A program made the translations under genes and the position numbers. A stretch of 64,000 nucleotides of DNA, taken from assembly GCF_023101765.2 (NCBI RefSeq), contig NC_064224.1, positions 6,342,103 through 6,406,102 on the forward strand. Reading direction: 5' to 3'. Source of the stretch: Spodoptera frugiperda (taxonomy: Eukaryota; Arthropoda; Insecta; Lepidoptera; Noctuidae). Of the stretch, positions 11,726-23,306 are shown piece after piece (position 1 is the stretch's first letter; every line of letters starts with the position of its first letter). The notes under the pieces were generated by a model that was not told the DNA's origin, did no database searches, and saw only the letters and a program-made list of their open reading frames with translations.

Positions 11726-11984
11726 TCGCGAAAGTTATAATAAAAAAGCCAAGTAGTGTATGAAACTTTACTAGTCAACGATAACACGACACTTACGTAT
11801 TAATTAGCAGTAGTGTTTCGTTTATAGGTCCCTTTATGTGGGAATTTATTAGCAGATGCATTGATCTCATAATTTTATTACATCTCACTGCCATTCCAAC
11901 TTGTGTGGTCTCCTATTCAGGTGTTTAAGAAGGAATGTTATCTTTATTCTGCTTCTGTAATTTTATGTTTTTTTATGATATAAA

Positions 11985-12240
11985 GATAAGCCAGTAAACG
12001 AGCAGACGGATCACCTGACAGTAAGCAATCGCCACAGCTCATGAACACCCGAAACATCAGAGGCGTTCAGGTATGTTCCCGGCTTTTTGGGGGTTAGGAA
12101 TTTAAGGGTTGTTGCGGAATCGGGGATTGGGAAGAATGAGAATCCCTCCACCCCGGTAATTGGGCCTCCTATAAGACCGTGGTATCACTCTGGTCAAGCC
12201 AGCCACACACTTTTTCAAAGAGTGGGAGAGCCAGAACCAG
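11985..12240 (+). repeat. Long copy of the 'CACCTGATGGTAAGC' interspersed family
   Basis: Contains GATCACCTGACAGTAAGCAA, AACACCCGAAACATCAGAGG, GGGGGTTAGGAATTTAAGGG, GGAATCGGGGATTGGGAAG and GACCGTGGTATCACTCTGG in the family's order. It is the longest plus-strand copy here. Confidence 0.8.
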
Positions 12241-13170
12241 TAGAATAATACTATTAAATTCCAAACTCCATGTCATTACGTACATAAGTAATATGTAGAT
12301 ATGTAAGTATTGTTAAAACTAAAACCAATTCAACCAAACCAGGGCCCGAAACCAACCTTACCAGCATTACCTTAGATCATTTCTTTCTCAAGGCCTCGCA
12401 ACGCTGTCAAAAAAATATGTCCCCCGATAATATCTCTATCATAAATGTAATAGAGTCACAATTACCCATTGATCCTGGCGCAGAACAAGTCTATCTATCA
12501 GGGCATATAATGGCGGCACTCAATGCAGTACATCGGACACGGGTAATTAAACCGACACATATTGTTATGGAGTGGTGGCAACGTGTTTGGAGGATGGGAG
12601 GACTGGTATGGGACTGTTTTCGGTGATGTTAATGAGGTTGTTTTGATTTTGAGGTTAGGAAGTTAGGGGCAAGTTTTCTTCTTAAAAATGTATGTTAATG
12701 ACAGCAATAACGTTATTACACACAAACATTTTTGTCATTTCGACTCGAATGAAAAGTTTCGAGTTTCTTAATTTAATAAGAATTCCGAACATTATATTAA
12801 TTTACTTGTTAAAGTGTATGTTTCCAGACTAGTACAACCTATCGACATTTTTAAGTCATGATTATGAAGGCGTGCTTCTTCTTGGCTGCATCTACCGGGA
12901 GTAATAGTCGGCAAACGTCCACAAGTTCCAACGCAAAGCATAAATAAATGGCGAAACCTACAAACTTGAATGTCTCGTATTTGGTACCTACACAGAATTT
13001 AAAAATCCATACCAAAGTTGAATACCAAGAATACTAAATCATAAATATAGCTTCTAAAATATGTATCCCGCCCAAAATCGACGTCACCCTTGTGATCGAA
13101 ACATCTGCAGGGCGACAATACAAATGATTAGCCACGTCGTCGGCGAGCCCATCGCTTTGTCGCACGACTT

Positions 13171-13212
13171 GACGTGTCACCACCGATGTCACCCGATGTC
13201 ACACGACGTCAC
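13171..13212. repeat. 10-bp minisatellite of GTCAC units
   Basis: GACGTGTCAC, CCGATGTCAC, CCGATGTCAC and ACGACGTCAC occur almost back to back. TGACGA-containing variants continue to about 13245. Confidence 0.7.
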
Positions 13213-13543
13213 CCGAACTTTGACGAACTGTGACGACGATTGACGATCTTCGGATTATTGATACCGATGATGAATGTATGTATCAATTAACCAAAAGATG
13301 TCTTCGGTCGTCGGAAAGCTTAGTATCTAGACACACGGCAGTGTGTCCGCCAAGTTCGAGCAAAAAAACCGACACACCGGCCGTGGGTTATATTACACGA
13401 ACCATTTCGGGCCAAGTTCGACCCACCTATAACTCAAAATATATTTTATCTACGCATATGAAATTTCTAGTATCTGTTGAGAGCTAGTACTTATCTAAAA
13501 TACAAAATTTCATTAATGTACCTATTGTAGGTCTTGAGATATT

Positions 13544-13835
13544 GACGTCAGAAAATCGCTATTTTTACTATACACTCACTGACTGACTCACTCATCAAAA
13601 ACCTAGACCACTTCCAATGGTCGTATTGACTTGAAATTTGGCATGGAGGTAGGTCTTTAGGTCAAGGTAAAGGAAAAAATCTGAAAATGGCCAAGTGTGA
13701 GTCGGTTTTAAAAATAATGAAGGTGTAAATTCATACCCCTAAGGAACTAAAACAAAAAAAATATCTATATCTTCCAATGGTCGTACCGACCTAAAATTCG
13801 TTACGAAGGTTTGTATTTAGTCAAAGTAAAGTAAA
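13544..13835. repeat. Interspersed repeat with an internal duplication
   Basis: ACTGACTGACTCACTCATCA, then CTTCCAATGGTCGTATTGAC at about 13613. A diverged second copy (CTTCCAATGGTCGTACCGAC) starts about 160 bp later at 13772, with matching downstream blocks. The TCACTGACTGACTCA...CTTCCAATGG sequence is a repeat type I recognise from moths. Confidence 0.6.
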
Positions 13836-13935
13836 ATAAGAAAAAAAGAAAATAAACCTTACAAAAATAAATGAAATCCCACCCAAAACATAAATGTGAA
13901 AGGACCCAAGTTCGATAATATTGGTGACTGGGCTT

Positions 13936-14168
13936 CTCCTATAAAAGTTGTGAGATCTCTTTTAAGCCTTTACCAAGTTCCATACACAGACCTCAGTTAA
14001 AAATGATATAACTTGGCAAGTTTTAATAGAAAATTATATACTTGACTCATTGCGTTTAGTAGGTTTATAAAAAAGTGTGTGAAAACTTGCCAACTTGTTA
14101 TATCATTTTTAACTGAGGTCTGTGTATGGAACTTGGTACTTATTTAGATCTCACTTCTTTTATAGGAG
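13936..14168. mobile_element. Long fold-back (hairpin) element
   Basis: The left arm (13936-14024) and right arm (14082-14168) are near-perfect inverted repeats of almost 90 bp around a loop of about 57 bp. The outer tips are CTCCTATAAAAG and CTTTTATAGGAG; the inner core includes GACCTCAGTTAAAAATGATA and its complement. It contains no ORF. It could be a MITE, or a local inverted duplication able to form a hairpin RNA if transcribed. Confidence 0.85.
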
Positions 14169-14609
14169 TTACAGCGGTTTGAGATTATCCTGGCGGATAT
14201 GTCCCATTGATGTTTTAAGTATCATTACATCGAAAACTATTCCAAATACCAAGCTGATGACTATTTCAGAGGATTTCTAATACAATACTCAATTTACTAA
14301 AATTATTTCCATTGCAAAACAATCACTCCATGTAGTTTGTACTAGTCTTGATTAAAAATGTTTTATATAAGGTTTGAAACTTAATTAAAAGTACGTTATA
14401 AAGTCATAGAACCTAGAAAAGGCAACATAATCTAATCTTCATAGCTCACAATTCAATACATAAAAGGTTTATGAGTTTGCCGAACGACACAGAAGGGTGG
14501 AGGTGGCTGTTGTTGGCACGACACACTACTTCAACAGTATGAAAGATAGTTAGGATTTCATACTGTTATGTTTTAGCGGTGTTATTTTGAGAAACGACGT
14601 CTTTTTGAT

Positions 14610-14730
14610 AGAATCAGGGGCAAACGAGCTGTCTGGTCACCACCTAATGGTAAGCGATCAACGCCACTAATGGACACCCGTAACACCAGAGAAGTTACAG
14701 GTGCGTTTGCCGGCCTTTTAAAAAGGAATA
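14610..14730 (+). repeat. Copy of the 'CACCTGATGGTAAGC' interspersed family
   Basis: CACCACCTAATGGTAAGCGA, TAATGGACACCCGTAACACC and GTGCGTTTGCCGGCCTTTT. Confidence 0.8.
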
Positions 14731-14904
14731 CGCTCTATTCTTGATATAGAAACTGGAATAAAAAGACAACACAGGTCTATTACTTACTTTACTGATATTT
14801 TTACAAGTCTGTTTAGGGAACAGTGAGTAAAGTTCCCTAAGATAGGCAAAAGTAGATCCTCTAGGAAAATACTTAATAATACTATACCCAATCTAGACTG
14901 GGAC

Positions 14905-14988
14905 TAGCGGACTACCGGGGCTCTGGCTCGTAAAGCAGGAGCAGGAACGGGGTGGTTTTTAGTCAGTAAGAATCTGACACTCCCTTCT
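14905..14988 (+). repeat. Truncated copy of the 'GGCTCCGGCTCG' SINE-like family
   Basis: Contains AGCGGACTACCGGGGCTCTG, AGCAGGAGCAGGAACGGGGT and AGTCAGTAAGAATCTGACAC, then stops before the usual 3' part. Confidence 0.8.
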
Positions 14989-17900
14989 TCGATAGTCATA
15001 CTTGTAATCACTTTACCAAGTATCAAAGTCAATGCATTTATTTTAATTAATCCTAAATTAGGCATTTTTGAACGTCAAACAATTATCAACCTAAAGGTTA
15101 AGAAATAAAAATAAATAAAAAAAATATTCCATCCATCCTATTCATACCTCCACTGTCGCAATAACAGAAGCAATCAGTTCAATTCAAACACACGTTTGTT
15201 TCCAATTCCCTGTAATACAGCGTTCCTAGGCCAGCTACCGTACTTGCAATATAAATGTAATTCATGCTGTGTTTACATCGATTTACTACTCGCCCGTAAT
15301 TGATGCAACGGGAATCGATTTCGTTACCGTTTTAGTTTAAATGTATTACTGTGATTGATATTTTGTTTGTTTTCGTCTTTGGTTGTGGTTATTAATTTTG
15401 ACGTACGATTTTGTGTTTGTAGTACTTACGACACACCCGTGAAAGTTATTTTAAGTGTCAAGTAACTAGATTCTCTTACTAATGTTTCTTTATGCTCGAA
15501 TGTAACAATGACGAGGCTTCGGGACATCAGGAGCAAATAAGGAGACATGATCCTATGATTACCTTTAATACTATCTATACTACTAACTTACGCTGCTTAT
15601 AAGGGCGAGGTGTCACAACACACTACAGTAAATTAAAATGCAAGGATTTTTCAAATATGAAATTTCAATTATAAAATCCCTTATATCTATTTAAAAGCTA
15701 AAGGGCTGAATTAGAATTTGGAGAGAGAAATCTCAATTTCAGATTCTACCTTTTGTTTAGAGCGACCTTTCCTAATAACTTTGTTACACCTAACTGTCAA
15801 AACATAACACTATCCAAAAACAAAAACGCCTTCTAAATTCAAACGCACAAAAAAACATTTATTTCCTGTTCCACCAGCCAGCACTTATAGTAATCGATTA
15901 CTGGCCACACATCGCGTTATGAGTCGAACAAATAAAGACGTGTAATGACGAAATTGGGCCAATTTCAAAATAGGAACGTTAAACGTAATACACCCTTGCG
16001 GCTGTTTGTTTCCGTTGCCCTAATATTCTTTAAAAAAAAGTGTCGCCATAGACACCAATTTTAAAAGTTTGACATTTCAATCGAATGCGCTGTTTGAATT
16101 ATTTTTTTAAGGTTTCCCATTCATCATAAGTAGGTATCTTAATTATTAAGAGAGAGCTATTCAATGTCTATTAATTTCCTAATCCCCACCTACACAGTTG
16201 ATCAATTGATTTATAATTTTCTTTGCAAATCGAATCTGTCTTAATAGAAACCACTTTATCGTAATTCGAAACGCAATATGAATCAACAAAGCAGATGTAT
16301 AATTAATTAAGAAATTTTAAATTTGAGACTAATGTAGAAATAAAATTATGGCGACAAAACCGTTTTCGAACAAGCTGTTTCACGCAACTTTGCGCAATAT
16401 ATTTTCTTACTTAATATTTCAGTCAAATTCATTAAACTTGTTTTTGTCTTCTTTATTTTTAATAGATCTACTTACCTAATTTAAATTTAAACACAAAAAA
16501 TTGATTGAAATTACCTAATTCAAAAATCCATCATAGACAATGTTCGCGATCCGGAAAATTACATGCATTTTCCATGAATGATGATGATGATGATGAAACT
16601 TTTAACAGCTTCTTTAGGAATATTTGCCTACCTAATTTGTTATGGAATGATAGTCCTAAGTACTACCTTTGGAGGAAAATAATAGCAGGTATAGCTACCA
16701 AAGAGGAGTCGATGTTAATGTGAAATTGTGTAATTCGTGACAATATGATTTTTACTTAGGTTTTACGTTCTTAGGCAGATTTTTGGTATATTTTTATTGC
16801 TTTTTAAAATAAAGTATAAAAGGGTAAATCATTCAATATATGATTTCTCTCGCAGTATTGAAGAATTTAACATAGGTACGGAGAAAAGCTCGCTACTTAA
16901 AAATGTAGCTATCTAAAAGCAAACTTGAACGATTTGTAATTTTCATTAAATATTCCGCTACGAGTAAAATATTTCCATCAACAACCAAACCACTATACTA
17001 TAATATTTCGTTTCCAAAAACGATTGGGAACTACATAATAATATAATGAAGTCGATCACCTATGCCTATTGTGCGGGAATTAGGCTCGTTCGTCTTAAGG
17101 CCACCCGCATTCGGGGCACGTCTGCTTATTACAATTTATGTGTTGAAACTAAATTAAGATGTGTCATAATGACCGCACCCGAAATTACCGACTATTTAGA
17201 CGTGTTCCCGTTTACGTTCGTCGGTTTTGACCCGATTTTGGTTTATGAAATATTAGAGGTATTTTTTGGTTTATGTGAAATTTTTAAGGCCTGTTTTGAA
17301 TTTGTTTAAAGTGGAGATCATAGGCATATTTTACATGGAAATAGATGAAGAGTTAGTTATCTATGGAGGTTCCTAAATATGCGCTGTAGTACTAATTAAC
17401 TAAATTTTTATTCTACCATTATTGATCAGCATAACCCCTGAGTGTTGAAAAAGAGAGCTAATGTATGTACGTAAATTTATTTTTAAAACCCTAATATCAT
17501 ACTAATCACATCGATATTTTATTTTCATATTTCATAGACAAGACAAGACATGAGACATTTTCATATTTCAAGACCATAGATGAAACTAATACAACTTCCA
17601 CAAAAATCATCCTGTAGGGTCAAAACCACCCACAATAACGCGCAACCCAATGCCGTGCCTACGGGTACTAGAGACCCTAATGACATACAACGCAATACAG
17701 CCGGGGGTTAGCTTCCGTTATCAATTTGAACCAAATAGTTCGCCACCTCTAACGACAGGGTACCAATGGAGACGTCATTCATTAAAATTGGGGTATTTTT
17801 TTTTATAATTGCTGGCTGAATGCGATTCCAAATTTGAAATATAAATGGCAACCGCAGATGGTGGGTTTGGTTTGTGTTTAAGTTTTTTTTTTTTGATTTC

Positions 17901-18825
17901 CGTGTTTGTATTTCCTTGTAAGTGAAGTGACTTTTGAGCTTTTGATAATGTAGAATTGTTAGGTACTTAATATACTTATTGTATAAGAAAATTGGAAATA
18001 TCTAGTATCTAGGTTAGGTTAACTACATGCCATTAAACACTCTTTCGGATTAACATATTTATAGATTAAAAACCTGCGACTCCCAGGCCTTGCTTAAACT
18101 ATAAAAGCTATAAAACTTTTCTCCACATTTTACTCACCTTTACTGCGTTATCTCCCAAAGCCACCACGATCCAGGTTCTATATTCTGGGTTTGTTTAGAC
18201 CTATACAGGAGGCATATATATGTACAAAAAAATCAACTTTTATACTTTAAGAAAGATCTGAGAGTTCGGGCTCTATTACATGCTATTACTCATATTTTTC
18301 ATAACCTGTAATGTTGTGCTTAGAGTTTATCTACTATATGCGTAAAACATGAATTACACGAAGTACCTTACATATTTTTTTCTAAGAACTTTCCTTGCCC
18401 TAGAACAGACTCCTTAGTACCAACCTACTCACTTACAAGTTATTATTTCCCCACTTCCATTGGTACAAATACAAAGAGTTTCTAATGATGTGTACACAGG
18501 AGATGGAAGCAAGAAAACAAGTGAACAGCGGACGTAATTTGTGAACATTAGCACTAGACGGTAACCGTTCGCGCGAATATGCTGGGAAATGGGCGGGGAA
18601 GTAGTGGTAGCTAAGAATGAAATTGTTTTCTCTAGTCGAGGATATCCTGTTATTTAAAGTGTTTTGTGTGAGGTTCCTGGAAGATTTGTTTACTTAGTAG
18701 TTCGTATTGGTACCTATACAGCGGGGATGGCGCACATATTGGCGTACCTACCTACTTACTTTGAAGAAGATGTGTTTGTAGGTGTGCCATCAAATAATTT
18801 TTACTTTTTATATTATTACAAGCAG
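14989..18825. other. Intergenic DNA without supported genes
   Basis: AT-rich with chance ORFs only. It includes a GAT trinucleotide run near 16577-16596 and two compositionally complex islands (15885-16030 and about 17620-17780) that may be regulatory. Confidence 0.45.
15885..16030. promoter_or_regulatory. Candidate regulatory island with a paired-type homeodomain site
   Basis: TAATCGATTA at 15891-15900 is a perfect palindromic dimer site of the P2 type (TAAT, two bases, ATTA). Complex non-repetitive sequence follows (GGCCACACATCGCGTTATGA, AACGTTAAACGTAATACACC). Enhancer function is inferred from motif and composition only. Confidence 0.25.
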
Positions 18826-18985
18826 TGGGCAAAACTCTCCACTGAGTGGAGCCCACTCAACGTCAACAGACGTCGCGACAGGCCCAGAAAGAGGACGAAC
18901 TTGACACCTACGACAAGGATTGGCCGCAGAAAGCTCTGCACAGAGAGGAGTGAAAGAAGGGTCTTTGCTCTGAACTAGGACAATC
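18826..18985 (+). mobile_element. C-terminal fragment of a non-LTR retrotransposon ORF2 (broken)
   Basis: The translation STEWSPLNVNRRRDRPRKRT resembles the end of LINE reverse-transcriptase proteins, where an RRRGRP-type motif is followed by a 'W.DD...W...A.DR..W' tail. After a frameshift near 18903 the tail continues in another frame (DTYDKDWPQKALHREE), is cut by a stop and then runs on with KKGLCSELGQSRLK. It is a 5'-truncated dead copy, as is usual for LINEs; the clade was not determined. Confidence 0.6.
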
Positions 18986-19367
18986 ACGGCTAAAAATAAA
19001 ATAAGGCGCGCTTACCACCAGCAGCTAGGTACGTAGGTGCTACTTAGTACCTAAATTAATACGTTACCTATAAAGCTAATGCTTTAATATATTCCACCTT
19101 TTTAAGTGATATGATAATTCATAAATCATAAAGAATATATTATGATTTATTTGAAAAGGATTCGTAACTTCACTTGTTGAAGTCACATTGATTACTTAGG
19201 TACTTTACTATGTACTTAGTCTCAGTACGAACTCAATGGTCATGATGATTGTGAAACCATACATTACATTGTATCTGTGGTTTCTAGGAAATACTAAGGT
19301 AAGTAAGTACCTACTTGTAGTCTCTGTGCCCAGATAATGTCTCGATGGTGACTCATACATAATGGGT

Positions 19368-19575
19368 TGCTTTCGTTGTGTTTCGTTGTGTGAGTGAGGT
19401 TAGCCTAGGCCGTATTATCCTCCTTATCCCCGATTCCCCAACAACCTTTAAATTCGTAACCCGCAATAGGCCAGCAACGCACTTGTAATGTCTCTGGTGT
19501 TTTGGGTGTCCATGGGTGGCGGCAATTGCTTACCATCAGGTGAAGCGTCTCGTTTACCGGTTTATACCATAAAAA
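19368..19575 (-). repeat. Long copy of the 'CACCTGATGGTAAGC' interspersed family
   Basis: Minus-strand copy. TCCCCGATTCCCCAACAACC, GGCCAGCAACGCACTTGTAA and TTGCTTACCATCAGGTGAAG match, in reverse, the copy at 11985-12240. GTTGTGTTTCGTTGTGTGAG at its left edge belongs to the longer family consensus. Confidence 0.8.
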
Positions 19576-19789
19576 AATGGGTGGATTACTTGATAAGTCG
19601 CGAAATAGTATTGTGTTTCGAGAATTAATATACATTGATGGTAAGCAAGTACTGTATTAAATTCACCGAGGGAAGTGGAAATTATCTCTCAGTCTTTTCA
19701 TGCATGCTCGTCGGTTAATGGGTAGGTATAGCGACATAGTATAAGTATAAATTTTATTACCTACTTTATCTTCCAAATGTCACAACCCT

Positions 19790-19900
19790 CAAAAGCCTAA
19801 ACCCCAAAAGGCTGGCAATGCAACTCCTCTGATGAAGCGGGTGTCCACTGTCCATGTCCATCAGATGACTTGTCTGCTGGTTTACCATCCATAAGATTCC
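19790..19900 (-). repeat. Second nearby fragment of the 'CACCTGATGGTAAGC' family
   Basis: CCTAAACCCCAAAAGGCTGG, CAACTCCTCTGATG and GGTTTACCATCCAT are diverged family blocks in the same orientation as the copy at 19368-19575. Confidence 0.6.
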
Positions 19901-22179
19901 TACATAACTAAATCACTGTATCACATAATTTACACCTGTTTTCATCATACAGCTCTTTATACTTCTCTTCTTCTTAATATTTATGTATAAAGTAAATACA
20001 GTTTATTTTGGTTAGATCAAACAAAAACATCAGTAGGTATTTATTCGTTCATCCGTGACGGACACCGCCATTAATCCATTAGGTTGACAAAAAATACTTT
20101 CGTGTCTAAGTAGGTAAAGGCACTCACGCATCAAATATTATTCCAGGAATACCTCAAAACGGAGAGCTAATGGAAATTAATGTTAATACAAACCTAAGTA
20201 CTTATTCCGATTAACCGATACAGATAAAAGGGCATTTTCCTATAATAACTCTATAAAGTCAACTTATCTACCTATTACGAAAAACTAATTCAATCTAAAA
20301 CACAACCTACTATAGATAATAGACAAAAATAATACCACAGCACAAATATAATAATAGAAAAATATCAATAATTGCTCAGTTAATACTATCAATGTGTATG
20401 GCGGCGGAAATCGAAGCTGATTGGTCGGTGTGCGCGGGAAAGCGCGCAATATGGCGTCGGTTCCGGTCGCGCGTTTATGGGAAATAATGTCGGAACTAAT
20501 AACATGGATTAAACTGTTGAAATGTTTGTTTTATTGATTGTTTTTGTTCGTTCATTATGTTTATTGAGATATTAAAATGATTATTCGATTTTATTACTTG
20601 CTCTTTGTTTGTGTGTGGGGTAAAATTGAAATGGATTTCGATTTGTCACAAATATTGCTAATGGAATAGGTAATTGCTGAAATTAGGTAAATGTGTATGT
20701 ATACCCATGCAGTGTTTGCAGAAGCAATATTTAAATAATTATTTGTTATAACTAACCCGTCTAATAAAATTACTGAAGTATGTTTTATCAAAATATGTTA
20801 AATGAGAAAGAACGGTCATTTCTACATTTAAGATTCATTCTTATTTGAATAATAAACAAATATATAACACGGGCAAACTGGTGAACAAATATAGGTGAAT
20901 AAACCTTTAGCTGTTGCCGACCTATGAGATAAAACAATTTGATTGTAATGCTTAATTACATCTGTCACGGTTCACGGTGATGCTAATCAACTGCCAAATT
21001 AAGTATTTGTTTGATTTTTCCTCTATTATTGACTTTTTTCGGTAATGGGTAAATAAACGTAAAGTTTATTGAAGAAGTTTAGAATTAAAATCAACCCACT
21101 AAATACTTTAATAATACAAGTCTCACATCCCATTAAAATATGGATATGCATATAAAGCGATTCAAACTTTGATAAATCAGGCAGAAATTGAATTTCATTC
21201 CTTTATAGAAAAACATACAAGAGAATACAGTAATCTTTGAATTTAAGAACCCCATAATACGGATTCTTTCCAAGAATAGGTAGGAAATCTAATTTATTTT
21301 ATACCTATCAGTATAATGCCCGAAACGAATAAAAAGCAATATCACACTTACCCCAACCCTAAAAAATACAAGGCTGAATGGAAGCCAGTCAGTGCCCCGT
21401 TAAAAAAATAAACTCAATGTCAAATTAGATTAATTTTTCCACACCGGTCACCCCAAAGGGCGCAGTGCGTGACGTTTCGAGCAAAGTAAACAAAAATGGC
21501 CGCCAATAATAACGGTGTGATGGTGTAGGTATTTCCATTTTATAAGAAGTAGGTACCTATCTACTGTTTTGGACTCAAAATATGTAGGTACCTAATTTCA
21601 AGTTGGAGATAAAATTATGGAGATTATTCCTGAGAGACAGTTACTTACTGTGGTGCCTACTTAAGTAGTTAATGAAGGGAAACTATAGATACTAGGTACA
21701 TTTTGTTATTTTAGATTTTGTGCTATACCTAATCGAAAATCTCAGAATTTTGCTTCAGCAAAAAAAAATTATGTTTTTTTCGAAATCAATTTTATTTTGC
21801 ATTGTGGGTATTTTAACCTTAATATTAAATCTACAGACTGAGACAGAAAATCTACAACCTAATAAGAAATTACAAAATTATAAAAAAATACAAACTACTT
21901 ACACATTTTTTTTAAGTTATTAAAAAAATAAAGAATACCTAAAAATATTTTAAAATAAAAATAAGGCAATAAAAGAAACAACAGCGATCGATAAGAGACA
22001 CTATCAAGAAGTCATAACTACCTGGTAGATCTGTCCACAGAACACCTACATCGGGAAATAAAAAGCAATAACTATCTCATAATGACACTTCAGTGAGTTT
22101 AATTGTCAAGTCAATTGCAGTGTCAAGTCGCAGTTAATATCAGACCGGCAGAGACATCACAAGGAAAATCAAATAGCAA
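19901..22179. other. DNA immediately upstream of the homeobox gene
   Basis: No gene was seen. Two GC-richer islands stand out: about 20395-20490 (GTGCGCGGGAAAGCGCGCAA) and about 21440-21530 (GGGCGCAGTGCGTGACGTTT). They lie 1-2.4 kb from the likely promoter and could be regulatory. Confidence 0.35.
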
Positions 22180-22783
22180 TTTAATGGAACACCTGTAAAA
22201 TTCCCTCCAATAAGCAGTTTGTGGAGCCAACGACTGTTGTCGGCGTGGACGAAGCCGAGTTTAGACAATTAACCGATGAACTATAAATGAAGGAAAGTGG
22301 CAATTTCTCCAGTGACAAATGTCGGCCTTATCGACGCTAAATAATGGAGCGAGTAGTTAGACTCGCGTCTTCATCCCGGTAATTAACCGGCGTCTCCCCC
22401 CCCCCAACCCCGCGCCGGGCGCCGCGTCCACCCGCGCACCTAAATTAATCACACCACGAATCTCGCCCCCCAATCCAGGTCCGGATTAAAAAGTTTTATT
22501 GGAGAGGCAAGTGTGACACTCCGGCGCGCCTCACCAGCCCACACTAGCCAATCGCAGTCCACCCGCAATAAAATGCCCTGCTCCCATTCGCCGCAGCCTA
22601 ATGGGCCACGCCCTCGTTCACCGCCCGAGCCAGGGCTGTCACCCGCCACGTCAGTTGAACGAGGCGCGTCGAGCCGTCAGCCGTATCTCGTGTTAGCTTC
22701 ATGTTTTTGTGAGATAAACACTATCAACTGAACGTTCCGAAATATTTTGTGACTGTTGTGTGATGGATCTGTGAACTGAGAAA
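22180..22783 (+). promoter_or_regulatory. Putative promoter and 5' UTR of the ladybird-like gene
   Basis: This block directly precedes the homeobox-gene ATG and is much richer in GC than its surroundings, especially 22390-22700. It has a CCAAT motif (AGCCAATCG near 22547), a poly-C run near 22397, and homeodomain-type TAATTAA and ATTAAT sites near 22381 and 22443. A CACCTG E-box lies near 22190. Possible initiator-like TCAG motifs occur near 22651 and 22677, neither with a convincing DPE. I see no clear TATA box. Just upstream (22086-22130) GTCAAGTC occurs twice, close to the NK-2/tinman half-site TCAAGTG. Promoter function is inferred from position and composition; the transcription start was not determined. 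Confidence 0.45.
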
Positions 22784-23306
22784 ATGGAGGAGGAGTCGAT
22801 GTCGGGACACAGCTGTTCTGAGGACGATATTAGTGTTGGTCGGCCATCGCCGGCGCCGTCGCGATCTCCTTCACCTCACGATTATTTTAGACCGCTGAAG
22901 CGCTTGAAGATGGCTTCGGAGCCAGCAGAGGAAAGACGAGGGGACGGTGTGAAGAGTTTTTCGATTTTGGACATTTTATCTCACAGTCCGCGCACTCCGC
23001 CGCGTATAGTGCGTCCGTGGGATGCGTCAGGGTTCGAGAGGTTGCAGCGGCTGCAGCGGTTGGCTGGTGCTGCGTTGCTGGATGGAGAAAGATGGAGATT
23101 GGCGGCTCTGGGGCTGCTGAGGCCGAGAGATATGGCGCCAGCTGAGTGCTGTGACTCTGCCTCCGAGAGATCCTCGTCTGCGTCGGACTGCTGCTCGGAG
23201 CCCCGGCGAGCGCCGCAGCAGGGCTCGGCAGCACCACACACTCCTCTCGATGCACTGTTCCACATGACTAGCAAGACGTTCGAAGCCAATAATCCTGACA
23301 ATGGAG
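22784..23306 (+). CDS. lb: First coding exon of an NK-class homeobox transcription factor, probably ladybird/Lbx (partial)
   Basis: This exon encodes residues 1-174 of a probable nuclear, DNA-binding transcription factor. Visible parts are an acidic N-terminus (about 1-20), a Ser/Pro-rich stretch (21-32), a basic patch RPLKRLK (36-42), an eh1-type Groucho-binding motif FSILDIL (59-65), RIVRPWD (74-80), a Leu/Arg-rich segment (84-115), a Ser/Cys-rich segment (120-140) and LDALFHMTSKTF (155-166). In Lbx proteins an eh1 motif and an 'L.AL..L.SKTF' block precede the homeodomain in this order, which is the basis of the name. The ATG is fixed by an in-frame TGA at 22772-22774 and a good context (aaaATGg). 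The exon ends at GAG|GTAGGT, a phase-1 donor after residue 174; read-through would give a 188-codon ORF. The homeodomain itself must lie on a later exon that I could not find here. Slouch/NK1 also has an FSVLDIL motif and is the main alternative. Overlapping ORFs on the other strand are GC-rich shadows. Confidence 0.72.

Noticed and set aside
22449..22731. ORFs of 66 and 72 codons just upstream of the homeobox ATG
   Set aside because: Both are open because of high GC in the promoter/5' UTR; no domain and no coherent start context.
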